NCBI GenBank assembly: GCA_029532625.1
Contig: JARFXM010000010.1
Location: 186,001 to 250,000 of the forward strand
Reading direction: 5' to 3'
From: Lomentospora prolificans
Lineage: Eukaryota > Ascomycota > Sordariomycetes > Microascales > Microascaceae
Length of the DNA stretch: 64,000 nucleotides
Positions 48,111 through 59,261 of this stretch are shown here, piece after piece. The notes beneath the pieces were generated by a model. That model saw nothing but the letters and a program-made list of their open reading frames with translations. It made no database searches and was not told where the DNA came from. The position numbers and the translations under genes are program-made. Positions within the stretch are counted from its first letter, which is position 1. The number at the start of each line of letters is the position of its first letter.

Positions 48111-49177
48111 CTATAGCTTTTTCGGTCAAGTGATTTCGGGATATGGGTTCCCTGACCACCTGCAGAAGATTGGAGGGGGAGAGAGGCCAAGATAAGAATC
48201 ACACCCAGCGTCATCGCGCGGATAAATAGGCTCTGTGTGAAAAAGGGGTCGGCCGGGCTCTGCCACGGCCACGTGGGTTTCGTCGTGGCAGTTGGGCTTT
48301 GCCCTGATGATGGATGATCTTGAGGCGCCCAGCGACGCGAATGGCGCAGGATATTCTGCGCCTTTCCTGAACGGGCAAGTTTTTAGGCCAAGGCTTCGAG
48401 GCCGGGTCAGATTTCCTCCCGCTGTGGCTGGAGATAGGTTCCTCCTGGTGCCCCGGCGCGGATGAACAAGGTGTTCGGCTCCGCCCTTCGGACATCAAGA
48501 GGTTGGCTTTCGAATATCGAACGTGAGATTACCAGAAGTTATTCCTATTACTTTGAGTTATGGAGTTGGATTTCGCTGGCTGAATGGGCGAGGCGACTCC
48601 ATGCACTAAGCTGCGCCTGAGAGCACCCTGCGATAAACTGCGCCTCAAATGTATTTGCATCGCCACCACGCTTATGATTATGACAAGGGAGGGAGCCACT
48701 CACGTCGACAGACAAGCACAACCTTCCCCACCGAGTCTGAAGAAATGAGGGAGCTTCGGGCAACAGCTGACCTGGCGGGCAGACCCGCACCGGACCGGAC
48801 GGTGATGCCTCATGCTTTCGAGCTCGGCATTGCTGGCCTGGCCCTTGCCATTTCATTTGCAGTGGCTGGACGTGCTGCGATGACAGCTGCCACAACAATG
48901 GAAACTGGAAAAAGAAAATCTCAACCATCATTTATTGATTGGAAGGATCCATGGATAGCATTCCCTTCACGAACGGTTTCCCGCGGGGCTTCAATCCTCC
49001 AGGTCAGTGCCTGACGGCGAAGTCCGCCATGGCAAAATTTAGGGAGCCACATCTTTTTTTCTTCCCAAATTATATATCCAAGTTGGTTGCCGTAGACCTC
49101 AGAAATGCCGGCGCTTTCGTCATTATTTTCTCCCACTGCCAGCCAATTGATCTGCCTCGCGCATAGCAGCCTTAATC
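48111..49177. other. Divergent intergenic region between the Zn2Cys6 regulator and HET-domain gene
   Basis: About 1.07 kb holding both promoters. The predicted first HET exon is tiny, so an upstream coding exon hidden here (for example a frame beginning MDSIPFTNG at about 48951) cannot be ruled out, but its splice phase does not fit. Confidence 0.4.
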
Positions 49178-51808
49178 ATGGGGTAATTAAGTCTCGGCTT
49201 CCCAGATCCTAGCACACGCTCCTACTAACCGGCAATCCCAGATATACTCACTACTTCGAAGTCCATGGTTGGAAGTCCGTCCAGTGGCAGATATGTTGGC
49301 CCCTGCTAATCCAGGATGCACGCCTCATCTTGGAGGCCGCGGACGTCCTTGTCGGTGGACCAGGCAATGGAGCAGGCGAGGTCACTCGCCCCGTCGTCGA
49401 CATCGACGAGGGAATTTGGATCAACGGTGTCGCCGATGACCAACATGAAGATTTCGTACTTAGTCGCAAATCCCGCGACGGCTTTTGCAAAACTCTGATG
49501 AAACCATACGATCTCGTAGTTGCGTGCATCTTGCTGCGAGCGTACATGCTTGCACCGGTAAACGTGACAGTCAGGTGGGTTTCCACTTCCACCCTGGATA
49601 ACTTGTCCTCGAGGCCTTACATGTCCTTCCAGCTCCGACGGAAATTGGGACCAGAAAGAATGGCTCGCTGCAAGACGGCTTTATGAAAGCCTCTGGCCGG
49701 GAGAAACGGTCTGGTGTCCGTGGGTAGGCCCTGAACACGACGAAAACGGCATGTATATAGGGGAACGTGGTTTGATCCCCCTTGGGTTGTTAACCATGCA
49801 GTTCGATCTAAATGGAAATTACCACGGCCCCGAGGAGTTCCTACGCACGGCAGAAGGAATGGAATTGACGCCGGAGGAGTGGTTACGCTCTTTAATTGAG
49901 CATCAATCGTATATGGCAAAGGGCGAAGCAGCAGAAGAGAAAGAGCCAATATCGGATGTTTCGAAAATCACGGAAGCCATCAGTTCATTGAAGCTAGAAT
50001 TTCCAGTCCCAGAAAGTCCGCGCGAGGTCTTGGACACGGTCTCAGAAATTGACCTCACGGCTGCCAAAGCATGGCTTTCACGATGCGAGAGCGACGAGAA
50101 TCACGCCAGTTGCAAGGCCGCAGCGATCGAGTGGTCCAGCTTTCCCGGAATCTGCTTCAGGCTTATTGATACTGAACGACGATGCGTAGTTGACGCAGAC
50201 AAGGACACGCCACCGTTCATTGCTCTGAGCTATGTCTGGGGAGGCGACCAGCCCAAACTCACTTCAGAGACTACGGCGCTTCTCATGAGCGAGGGAGGCT
50301 TGGACAAAGTATGGCCGAATCTCCCTACCACCATTCGGGATGCGATTACAGTTTGCAAGAAGCTTGATGAGCGGTACCTTTGGGTGGACGCACTTTGCAT
50401 CATGCAAGACTCCGTCAAAGATAAGAAGCTGCAAGTCTTGCGCATGAGGCAGATTTACGCTGCAGCCAAATGCACTATTGCTGCCGTGTCCGCCACTGCG
50501 GCCGAAGAAGGCCTACTCCCACGCACTATTCCAAATTTCCCAGAATGTAACTCTGAAGCCGAACTCGACGACCTCCTCCAGACTGCCCCCTGGAGCACGC
50601 GAGCTTGGTGCTATCAGGAAAAGGTTCTGTCCCACCGAATGATATATTTTTTTACCACGACTGGTATATACCTCCACTGCCAACAAGGCGCATTCAACTG
50701 CAACGGCGCCTCCCTTGCACGGCGTCCAAGCGGGTGCGGGGGAAAATTCAACCAAGTAGGGGCGATGCTCCCTGCATCATCTGGCGAAGACCTCGAGTCA
50801 TACCTGTCCGCCGTCGAGTACTTCAGTGCACGAAAACTGTCAGTAAAAGACGACAAAATAAACGCCTTCGAGGGTGTACTGCAGAGATACCAGGGTGTGA
50901 TGGACGGCCAGCCATCATCCTTCACCTATGGGCTGCCCATTTGTGCGTTTGATCAGACGTTTTGCTGGCGGGCCCAACGCCACAACCCAAAGTCGCGCAA
51001 TGACTGCTTTCCCAGCTGGTCTTGGCTTGGATGGGATGATGCCGTTACGTTTGACCGAGCACTTGTTCGACATGCGCGAACTAACCAAATGATCTACGGC
51101 GACAACCGCGGAGACGGTGCCTATGAAGAATCAAGGAAACTGCGAAAACCAGCAAACGCTTCCATTATACTATCACAGCGCTCTTTCGGCTTCCCAGCAA
51201 GCAATGGGGGTATGTTTTACAACGCTCCCAGTAGGCACGTGGCCGCGAGTGTAGCGGATTTGCGCATAGCGAAGGATCCCATTGATATGGATGCATCGAA
51301 TGGGCTCTATCCCGTCTACCCGATGAAATGTACCGAGCAGCCCGCCGATCCGCCGTCTGCCACAGCTCCCAAGACCATGACGCTGCTTGAACTATTATCA
51401 CTGCCCATGCCAAAGATCAACTGGATGGACGACGAGACCGCTGCGGCTCCTTCTCTCCCAGCGAAGAAGCAGACATCGAATGATTATGATCAGGCCGAGC
51501 ATGCCGCTCACGGTGACTGCGACGCGCGCACGGCAATCGGCCATATTTGGCTGGACAAGGAGTGGAGAGACGAGCAACCGGACTACTGCGTTATGGAGTT
51601 CGTCGCCCTACACGGCGAAAAGAGTGAGGGTGGAAGCGAGGAGGAGGATGGCGGAAGCTGGACTATCACGATGCTTATGCTTTTGCAGCGGATGGCGAAG
51701 AAAGACAGTTTCTGGGCCAATGAAAGGGTGCAGATTATGGATTGCAAACTGTCCGAAGCAGACTGGGAAAAGACTGGCCCGGAGCTGAAGGATTTGAATA
51801 TGGTATAG
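49178..51808 (+). CDS. HET-domain (heterokaryon incompatibility) protein
   Basis: Predicted exons 49178-49182, 49242-49574 and 49633-51808, giving 837 residues. The HET domain begins near residue 308 with PPFIALSYVWGG, followed by ERYLWVDALCIMQDSVKDK, AAKCTIAAVSA and RAWCYQEKVLSHRM. About 300 residues precede it, including HYFEVHGWKSVQWQ and DGNWDQKEWLAARRLYESLW, and a charged C-terminal part ends in LKDLNMV. HET proteins mediate allorecognition or programmed cell death in filamentous ascomycetes. The second and third exons are well supported by phase. The five-base first exon (ATGGG) is the weakest point; it fits phase, a GTAATT donor and a CTAAC branch point. Confidence 0.85.
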
Positions 51809-51903
51809 CGACTAAAATAATATTAATAGGCGATGCGAGGAAAGAAGCGATGACACTTTGCTCTGGACCTCAGCACTCCCCCCCCATTGTCGCAGATATT
51901 AAT

Positions 51904-54021
51904 TTAATCATGCTCCACACACCATTCCTCACCCTGCTCAAGCTGCAGCAAATGACTGAGTGCAAAATCTTGGTCATTAGCCCAAGGGTCGCGGTAAGCC
52001 CCTACACGTCCGTTGACGGAAAGAGGGTAGATCCAGGCACAGTAGCCCCGCCCATCCGAATCGAAGAGTGCCAAGTTTGAATGAAGAATACCTTGCGCTT
52101 GCTTAATGTAAGAGGGTTCGCCGCTGGCCTTACCAAAATGATGCAACGCTATCGCATTCAGTGTGCTCCAGTAGTGTGGGAAAGTGTCACCCCACATGCG
52201 GTCCTTGCCGAACCAGTATCCGTCCCAGTGGCGGATAGCTATGTCGTGGACGCGATAGTCTGGTTGCTTTCCGGCGAAACGAAGCAGTGTTTTCATCTGC
52301 ACCCGCGCAGCCTCCAGCCATTGGCTTTGTCTCGTCCACCTATACAGCTCGAGCAAGGTGATGGCTGCGGGGGCAACTATAGACTGCTCAAAGTTGACTT
52401 CAAAGGGAGGGTAATCGGTGCCTTTCTCGGCGATCAAGTGGCCGTGGTCGGTGAACAGTTTCAGTGCTTGAACGTATGCTTTCTCGTCTCCCGACGTCTT
52501 CAGTGCGTGTAAGCCCTCCAGGATAGGTAGGCCAATAGCATACAGCCATTTCCCGCCCTTGGCATAGAAGCTCTCGAGAGTCATGACGAATCTATCCAGA
52601 GGAGACCTTTTTGCAATATGGCCTGAAAAGTCGAGGTTTAGCGCGGCGACGGCTAGGTGGAGCTGTAAGACCCATGGCCAGTTATATAAGCGTTCGGTCC
52701 GGTCCCCCGGGCCGTTATAAACGTTGCCTTCTTCATCCTGTAGCTCAGTACATACAAAGCGGTAGTAATCCTTCAGGGATTCTTCGACGGCGGAATCCTT
52801 GTTATTTCTCAGCCAACGAGCAATAAAGATGCCCATGCCAACACGTTCGCGACCGGCATTGCGGTCGTTTTCGGTGTCGTACAGGACCTGTCCGTCCATC
52901 TGGTTGTCATAGAGGACGTAGGCGCCGGCGAGCCTCTGGCCACAAGGTACTTGTTGCTTCGTGGTGATGAAGGCCACTCGCTTCGCCAAGAGGTCCTTGA
53001 CTACAGGCACAACATTCAAATACACCACTGACCTCAACTCTCGCCCGCCACTTCGAGCGACTATTTCTAGAGTTTTTGGGCCGATGATATCGGAGCTATA
53101 CTCGAAAACATAGCTCCCTTCGTCATGACTAATCATATTGTGTCCGTTGATGGTAGACTCGCTGTTTATCATGCGGCCAGTGATCCGGAGAGTTGTCGAC
53201 TCGCCTGGCACAATTGTAAATTTGTCGGATTCGATCTTGACGAATTGATCGGAGAGGGACAGACACCGCTCATAGAAGTCCTCCCAATCCGAGTGCCAAA
53301 AAAGGGTCCACTCGACAGTGCTCTCCTGTCCAGGCGCAAGAACTGGTATTTCCGGGTGGAGTACGAACACACCACGGGTATTTGAGCTGAGAATAGTGTC
53401 CCGACTCTCGATGCTGTATCCAACCAAAGCTCCTTTGGTGAGAACGAGCCCAAGATTGCGGCCGTGACCTCCCATCTGGTCCGTCTTAACCCAACTGCTA
53501 CTCCCACCATTAGCCCAAATATGAGCATGGGATCTCTGTGCCAATGAATCAGTTGTACTGGTGTAGTGGTCATTGAAAGGGGCAAAGATTCCAATTGAGG
53601 TGCAGCCGCTGCCTGCCAAATCTAATGGGGTGTCTTGTATGTTTTTGAAGGTGTATCTCTCTGTGAAGGTGCCGTCTTCGCCGTCCAAGGATCGGTGGAC
53701 CGTTAGCTTCACCGGCCCAGCGGCGTATTCGGCAACAAAGTGAGATCCCAAGCACTTCAACTCGGGGTTATTCCAGTAATGACGGTGAAGGGAAGTAGCC
53801 CCCGCATGGACGAAACCCAGACCCCAGCGACTTCCTAGAGGCTGCCAAGGAGCGTTGGACGGCGCGCTGATCCAATTCGTATGGCTGGTACTCCTCCCAT
53901 CAAAGATGCCCAGGACATGTCCACTCTTCGCATGGATATCAACGCGAAAGTCGTCACTTCGGAGTTCATAAGTAGAGGCTGCTCCGGAAGAAGGCGAATC
54001 GCTGAGGATTGCCACCTTCAT
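51904..54021 (-). CDS. Six-hairpin glycosidase-like protein, intronless
   Basis: A single exon of 705 residues without a signal peptide. The N-terminal half is beta-rich (YELRSDDFRVDIHAKSGHV, then RWGLGFVHAG), and the C-terminal half from about residue 400 is helical with repeated aromatic motifs (RLYNWPWVLQLHLAVAA, HWDGYWFGKDRMWGD, TFPHYWSTLNAIALHHFG). This layout fits an (alpha/alpha)6-barrel carbohydrate-active protein with a beta-sandwich front. The intracellular location suggests action on imported oligosaccharides. No specific GH family is assigned. It is the longest intronless gene in a window where most genes of similar length have several introns, which raises the question of bacterial origin. 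Tail-to-tail with the HET gene, 95 bases apart. Confidence 0.65.
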   Translation of the reverse strand: MKVAILSDSPSSGAASTYELRSDDFRVDIHAKSGHVLGIFDGRSTSHTNWISAPSNAPWQPLGSRWGLGFVHAGATSLHRHYWNNPELKCLGSHFVAEYAAGPVKLTVHRSLDGEDGTFTERYTFKNIQDTPLDLAGSGCTSIGIFAPFNDHYTSTTDSLAQRSHAHIWANGGSSSWVKTDQMGGHGRNLGLVLTKGALVGYSIESRDTILSSNTRGVFVLHPEIPVLAPGQESTVEWTLFWHSDWEDFYERCLSLSDQFVKIESDKFTIVPGESTTLRITGRMINSESTINGHNMISHDEGSYVFEYSSDIIGPKTLEIVARSGGRELRSVVYLNVVPVVKDLLAKRVAFITTKQQVPCGQRLAGAYVLYDNQMDGQVLYDTENDRNAGRERVGMGIFIARWLRNNKDSAVEESLKDYYRFVCTELQDEEGNVYNGPGDRTERLYNWPWVLQLHLAVAALNLDFSGHIAKRSPLDRFVMTLESFYAKGGKWLYAIGLPILEGLHALKTSGDEKAYVQALKLFTDHGHLIAEKGTDYPPFEVNFEQSIVAPAAITLLELYRWTRQSQWLEAARVQMKTLLRFAGKQPDYRVHDIAIRHWDGYWFGKDRMWGDTFPHYWSTLNAIALHHFGKASGEPSYIKQAQGILHSNLALFDSDGRGYCAWIYPLSVNGRVGAYRDPWANDQDFALSHLLQLEQGEEWCVEHD

Positions 54022-55364
54022 GGCATTCGAAGAGTGACGAGCGCTTCTCCACCTCTATGAGTATCTGTGTTGACTTGGATTGACTTTAGTAATTTTTTCC
54101 TGCCGACTCGTGGGTCGCGGGGAATACAAGTTCGCTCGACACAACACAAACGGTGGTAATATTTGCAGGAGGCCATCTGCGCCCTTCATGAGCAAGACCA
54201 AGAAAACAATAGCCGGGTCGAGCAAAACATCAGCTGACTAAGTTGCTTGCCTCTATCTTGTTTACACAGAACCAATCGCTGTAGTATGCACTGAACATCA
54301 CATCACGCAGTCATCAATTGACTCGCTAACTCAAAGCACCGACAGGAACACAATGCGAAGCGGAGGCAACCGGGGCGGCCGCAGCGGGTAGTATTAGATT
54401 CTGAGTAGCCAGCCACCAGACATAATAATAAGCCATGATAAAGCAAGCAACTTGGCTCTCTTGGCTGGATGGATAGCTGGTCAATCAGAACGTCTATGTA
54501 ATTCCCCTTTCCCCGTCCTTTCTGGGAAGTCTGGTCTTCAAGGGCAGAATAGGCCCTGGAGGCGGCGGCAAGAAACTATCATCTACTCGTCCTCGAGGCA
54601 TGACACAGCAAACAGACATTTTGCGATTACCGTAGCAGATATTGAATTGTGCTCAGTAATAAGAAGCGCGTTTTCGAGCATACTCACATTCCAAGGCTTT
54701 CTACAGTGGTGAGCTTAAATATGGTGTCAACTCTCAGGCCATGTGCAATCATTGTCACCGTTCTGTCGAGGATCAATTGTCAACTACCAGACCTTTCCAC
54801 CGGCGCCAGCCACGTCGAACCCTTAATTCTAGGGATCTCGTCCAAACCGTTCTTGGCTACTTAGGGCTGAGAATGTTAGGCGTTCTTCTGTTGCGCGCCC
54901 TGTGCCGTAAGCCCGGCCCCATGATTGGCCAATTGGCCACACCAATTGAGCATGGATAAGTAATTGCGTATTATGCAGTGGTAGTATGATTATCGCGTGC
55001 CCCGATTTGGCATTTCATCTCCGACACACGGGAGTCTCCACAGGGTGAAAAACGTCGCGCCCGTTGAACGCTCCCTCTACGATGCCCACGTGGATAAACC
55101 GTTGGACGTCTCTTGAAGTTGATGACGATGGAAGTGCGGATCTCATGCCGTCAAGTGCGGCGTTCCAGAATGGATGTAGAATGTTGTCGAGGCAAAGAGG
55201 TCCCATAATACATTATATATATACGAAGGTAGACGCTTTGCAGAAGCCGAACCGTTAGGTCCCACGGATTTGGATCTGCCTCGCAACTGGACCCGTCAGT
55301 TCAAGTCACTCATTGACAAAAAGTTGCAGTCGCTCGTTACCTGTCACTCGCTAATCAATTCAAA
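54022..55364. other. Divergent intergenic region
   Basis: About 1.3 kb between the six-hairpin-like gene (minus) and the acid phosphatase gene (plus). It contains both promoters, including a TATA-like run at 55214-55223. No gene is seen. Confidence 0.5.
55214..55223 (+). promoter_or_regulatory. TATA-like element of the acid phosphatase gene
   Basis: TATATATATA about 140 bases upstream of the ATG at 55365. Assigned by position. Confidence 0.45.
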
Positions 55365-57013
55365 ATGCCATTTTCAACTGTCAATCTTGGCCTCATATTG
55401 GCCGTGTCCTCTGCTGTCGCGGCCGGATCTAGTAATCCCCGCTACCTTGCTCCAAAGCAGGATATCAAGCTGTGGCCTGGCAAGAACTCCGAGAGCCCGT
55501 TAACATGGCTCGGCGCCAACGGCCCATGGGCGACAGGGCCTAACGTGCATGGGATTTCCCCGCATGTTCCCGACGGTTGCTACGTTGATCAGGCCGCCTA
55601 TGTCAGCCGTCATGGCTCTAGGTATCCCGACAACGGCGCGTACAACGAGTGGAAGGAGATGCATTCCCGAGTAAGACGCATATTTTAGACTTATCAAGAA
55701 AGCCTACTTTTCCTAACATTGCGTACGTGCAGTTCTCCGCAGGTGGCTACACCGCTTCGGGCGCCCTCTCCTTTCTCCCGAGCTGGAGCCCTGTCTTGAC
55801 CAACCCCGATATCCAGATCGCCATGTTGAGCCCCACTGGTCACAAGGAGGCCATGGATATGGGTTACGCACTACGCACGAGGTATCCTCAGCTCTACAAT
55901 GACGGTGAAGAGTTTTACGTCTGGGCCAACAACTACACTCGCGTACTGCAGACGGCCAACAGCTTCGTCAATGGCTTCATGGGCGCCAATGCCAACTCTC
56001 TCGGTAACATTATTTCAGTCACATCCAAGAACATACCCGAGGCCATCGGCAACTCTCTGGCTCCCTCGGACATGTGCCCTAACTTCAAGGATCTGAGCGG
56101 CGGTGACTACATCAGCGAATGGAATAGCATCTGGCAGCCCCAGGTCCAGGAGCGCCTGCAAAGGCTCATTTCGGGCAACCTCACTTTGACTCTTAGCGAT
56201 GTCAATTTGATGCCGTACCTTTGCGGATTCGAGAGCCAGATCACCGGCCGTCTCTCTCCCTTCTGTGACGTGTTCACCGACGAGGAGCTGAAGATGTACG
56301 AGTACTCCAACGATCTGCGATACTACTATGGAATCGGCCCCGGTACCGACTTGCCTTCCAAGATGATGACGCCCTTTCTTGACAGTTTGATTAATCTCTT
56401 TGTCCAGGGTCCAGAGATTGAGGGTGTTGGGATTGATGGCTCTTCTTTCCAGGTCCCCAAGCTTCTCGTCTCCTTCCTCAACGATGGTCAGCTCACAGAG
56501 CTCGTCACCTCGAGCGGTGTGTTCGACGAGCAGAAGCCCCTCTCAGCCACGGAAAAGGATGATGACCGCCTCTGGATCGGCAACAGGTTCGTCACCATGA
56601 AGGGAACGATTGCCTTTGAGCGCATGAACTGCCTGGTCGCAGCCCCCAAACATGATACGAGCTCTCCCCCAGTTTGGGCCAACTCTACCACCATCCCTAC
56701 CCCCATTACCACCCGTCGCTGCAAGCCCAAGAGTACCGACACTCCGATCATCGGTGGTGAGGGATACGTGAACGCGACCTACGTGCGCATCAGGCTAAAC
56801 GATCAGGTCTACCCCGTCCCATCCTGCAAGAGCGGTCCGGGCTCGTCTTGCGCTTTGGAAGATTATGCGGACTATGTCAAGAATAAGTATGCGGAAGAGG
56901 GAGATTGGATTGCGAACTGCAATGTCACTCTCGCTGGCGCGCCGACAGCCGCGCGCGGAGCCAGCTTCTTTACGGACCTCGCCCAGCCCCATCTTAGCAA
57001 GTACACCCAGTAA
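55365..57013 (+). CDS. Secreted histidine acid phosphatase / phytase-like protein
   Basis: Predicted exons 55365-55670 and 55733-57013, giving 528 residues. A signal peptide (about residues 1-20) precedes the histidine phosphatase domain. The phosphate-binding motif SRHGSRYP (R82, H83, G84, R86, P88) is intact; H83 forms the phosphohistidine. The second motif, normally HD followed by G/T, appears as FLNDGQ (N352, D353). Several Asn-X-Ser/Thr sites suggest N-glycosylation. The enzyme should release phosphate from organic esters outside the cell. It is followed on the same strand by a secreted nuclease-like gene. TATA-like element about 140 bases upstream. Confidence 0.9.
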
Positions 57014-57879
57014 AAAGGGTTTGTGAGTGTTGATTTTCGGCGTATATATTTAGGAGATGCCAGCCATGTATATAGATGGGTCCTCTGCTAGAACAATGCT
57101 AATACGTATTACTGGTTTCCCAAAAACAATCGTTAACAGCCCGTCGATTTTGCCCGCTTTCGATGAATTTCAACCAAACGTAGAGGTACACATAGTATAA
57201 TATCCTACCACACGGAATTGGACCAAAACCCGTTCACTCGGATATCTTACCCAGAGCCTCAGGTTGAAGGTTGCATTGCCAAACTAACCTGCCTTCTCGG
57301 TGACGATTTTGAGAAACGGCGGGGGTCAGGTTTAATACCATCCGCTCGACATCGCGAAACACGTGTCGAATCTACTCTCAATCACTTGCGATAAGACGGA
57401 CACCAGCGCTTTCGTGGGCCATCTGATCTTGGACCCCGCCGGGTCCGTGGGCAAAAGAATACTACGCCAAGACGGTCCACCAAATGTCAAGCGCACGCAG
57501 GACACCGAACTGAAGGAGTCGTCATGCGCTTTCCACGCCAGCCAATCTAGTCACGTCTCTTGCGCAGGGGTTACGGAGAAAGCTCCCGAAAGCGGGCAGA
57601 TTGCTCAACTCCACACGGAGGGCTTTGCCGAACAGGGACGATATCTCCACGCTCTAGTCGATTTAGCTCGATCAGACGGTTCAACTACCGATTTAGGCCT
57701 TGTCCGCGACCTAGTACTCTCGTGGTCCAGTATATTAACGAAGCACTCGTGTTGACCATTTCATCAATGATCCAACCTACAAAAGCCAAGCTATATGGCA
57801 TTTGGTCGAGCTTTTGGTTTCGCTCGCCTTGCCCAGCGACACCTATTTTTTCACGGTCACCAATAATTCACTGCCCATC
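57014..57879. other. Intergenic region
   Basis: About 865 bases between the acid phosphatase gene and the nuclease-like gene on the same strand. Plus-strand frames around 57360-57880 have no domain, and the last one overlaps the next start; they are taken as chance. Confidence 0.5.
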
Positions 57880-59261
57880 ATGAAGGTCGCCCAGATTCTC
57901 TCCGCCCTCTCCTTCGCGAGTTCGGGTGCGCTTGCAGCTACCAGCGGCACTTTTGACATTCTCACCATGAATGTCGCTGGCCTTCCTCCCATCCTGAATG
58001 GCAATGACGTGCCCGGGGATAAGGCGACCAATGCTCGAACGATCGGAGCGTACTTTACTCAGTATGGCTACGATATTATCAACATGCAAGAGGTAAGCTG
58101 GGATATCAATTGTCTTCAGCCTCCCCAAACAACAACTCACTAATAATTAGCTCCTAGGACTTCAACTACCACGCGTACATTTACGAGACTGACGCCCATC
58201 CCTACCGCACCGCTACTTCCGGCGGCGCCGCTATCGGATCCGGTCTTAATACCGTCTCCAACTTCAACTGGATTAACTTTACTCGCGGCAAATGGAATGA
58301 CTGCTCGAACGCGTCTGGAGCCGACTGCCTTACACCCAAGGGCTTCACATTTATGCGCGTCAACGTAGACGACGGCGTGTGGATTGACGTGTACAATCTG
58401 CATACCGACGCTGGCACCGAAAGTGGCGATCTCGCCGCACGTAACAGCAATTTGCAACAGGTGGCCGACTACATCGATACATGGAGCAAGGGCAACGCTG
58501 TCCTCGTGTTCGGGGATACCAACAGCCGATACACGCGCACCTCGGACCAGATCAGGGTCTTTAGTAGCCAGAATGGTATGACCGACCCCTGGGTGCAGCT
58601 GGTTCGGGGCGGAGTAGTTCCTACCGAGGAGACCTTCTGCGAGAACCCCAGTACAACGAACTACTGCGAAACTGTGGACAAGGTGTTTTACCGTGGCAAC
58701 TCCATCATCAACCTATCGGCGACGTCTTTCAACTATGAGAGCAACAAGTTCCTCCAAGCCGACGGCAGCATTCTCTCCGATCATAACCCCATCGGCGTCA
58801 ACTTTAGCTGGTCGCTTTCCAACAAGTTCCGCCAGTCCAACTTTTGGGGTGGCCCTCATGGAGACTGGTTCACCGATCTCCCCACCCTCAGCAGCAAAAC
58901 CGGCCCCATCAAGGCCTCCTCCATCACGTTCCGTGGCGCCTCGCGTCTCGACTCGGTCGCTCTCACTCTGACAGACGGGACTACTTTTACGCATGGCGGA
59001 ACCGGAGGAACCGCGGCGAGCTTGACCCTCGGTGCTAGTGAGTACTGGACGAGCGCGACTCTCTGCCAAGGCCAGAAGAGCGGGCATACTCGCAACTTCT
59101 ACATCCAGGCTACCACCAGCGCCGGGAACAAGGTGTCTGCCGGCACCAGTACCTCTGATTGCACCACGTTCTCCGCTCCTAGCGGTTGGCAGATTGTTGG
59201 TTACCTCGGACAGGCTGGTGATGAAATGGACCAGTTGGGTTTCATTTATGCCCCTCGATGA
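57880..59261 (+). CDS. Secreted endonuclease/exonuclease/phosphatase-fold protein with jacalin-like C-terminus
   Basis: Predicted exons 57880-58092 and 58158-59261, giving 438 residues. A signal peptide (about residues 1-19) precedes an EEP domain: the catalytic glutamate is E71 in NMQE, followed by H153 in NLHTDAG, D191/N193 in GDTNS and D279/H280 in SDHNP. From about residue 298, WGGPHGDWFTD and the following beta-rich repeat (DSVALTLTDGTTFTHGG, then DEMDQLGFIY at the end) look like a jacalin-type lectin domain. The protein probably cleaves phosphodiesters (nucleic acid or phospholipid head groups) outside the cell while bound to glycans. The intron lies directly after the catalytic glutamate. 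Confidence 0.85.

Noticed and set aside
48649..49014. Plus-strand 121-codon frame upstream of the HET gene, and a frame beginning MDSIPFTNG as possible HET first exon
   Set aside because: Splice phase from these frames does not match the HET second exon, and no other support was found.
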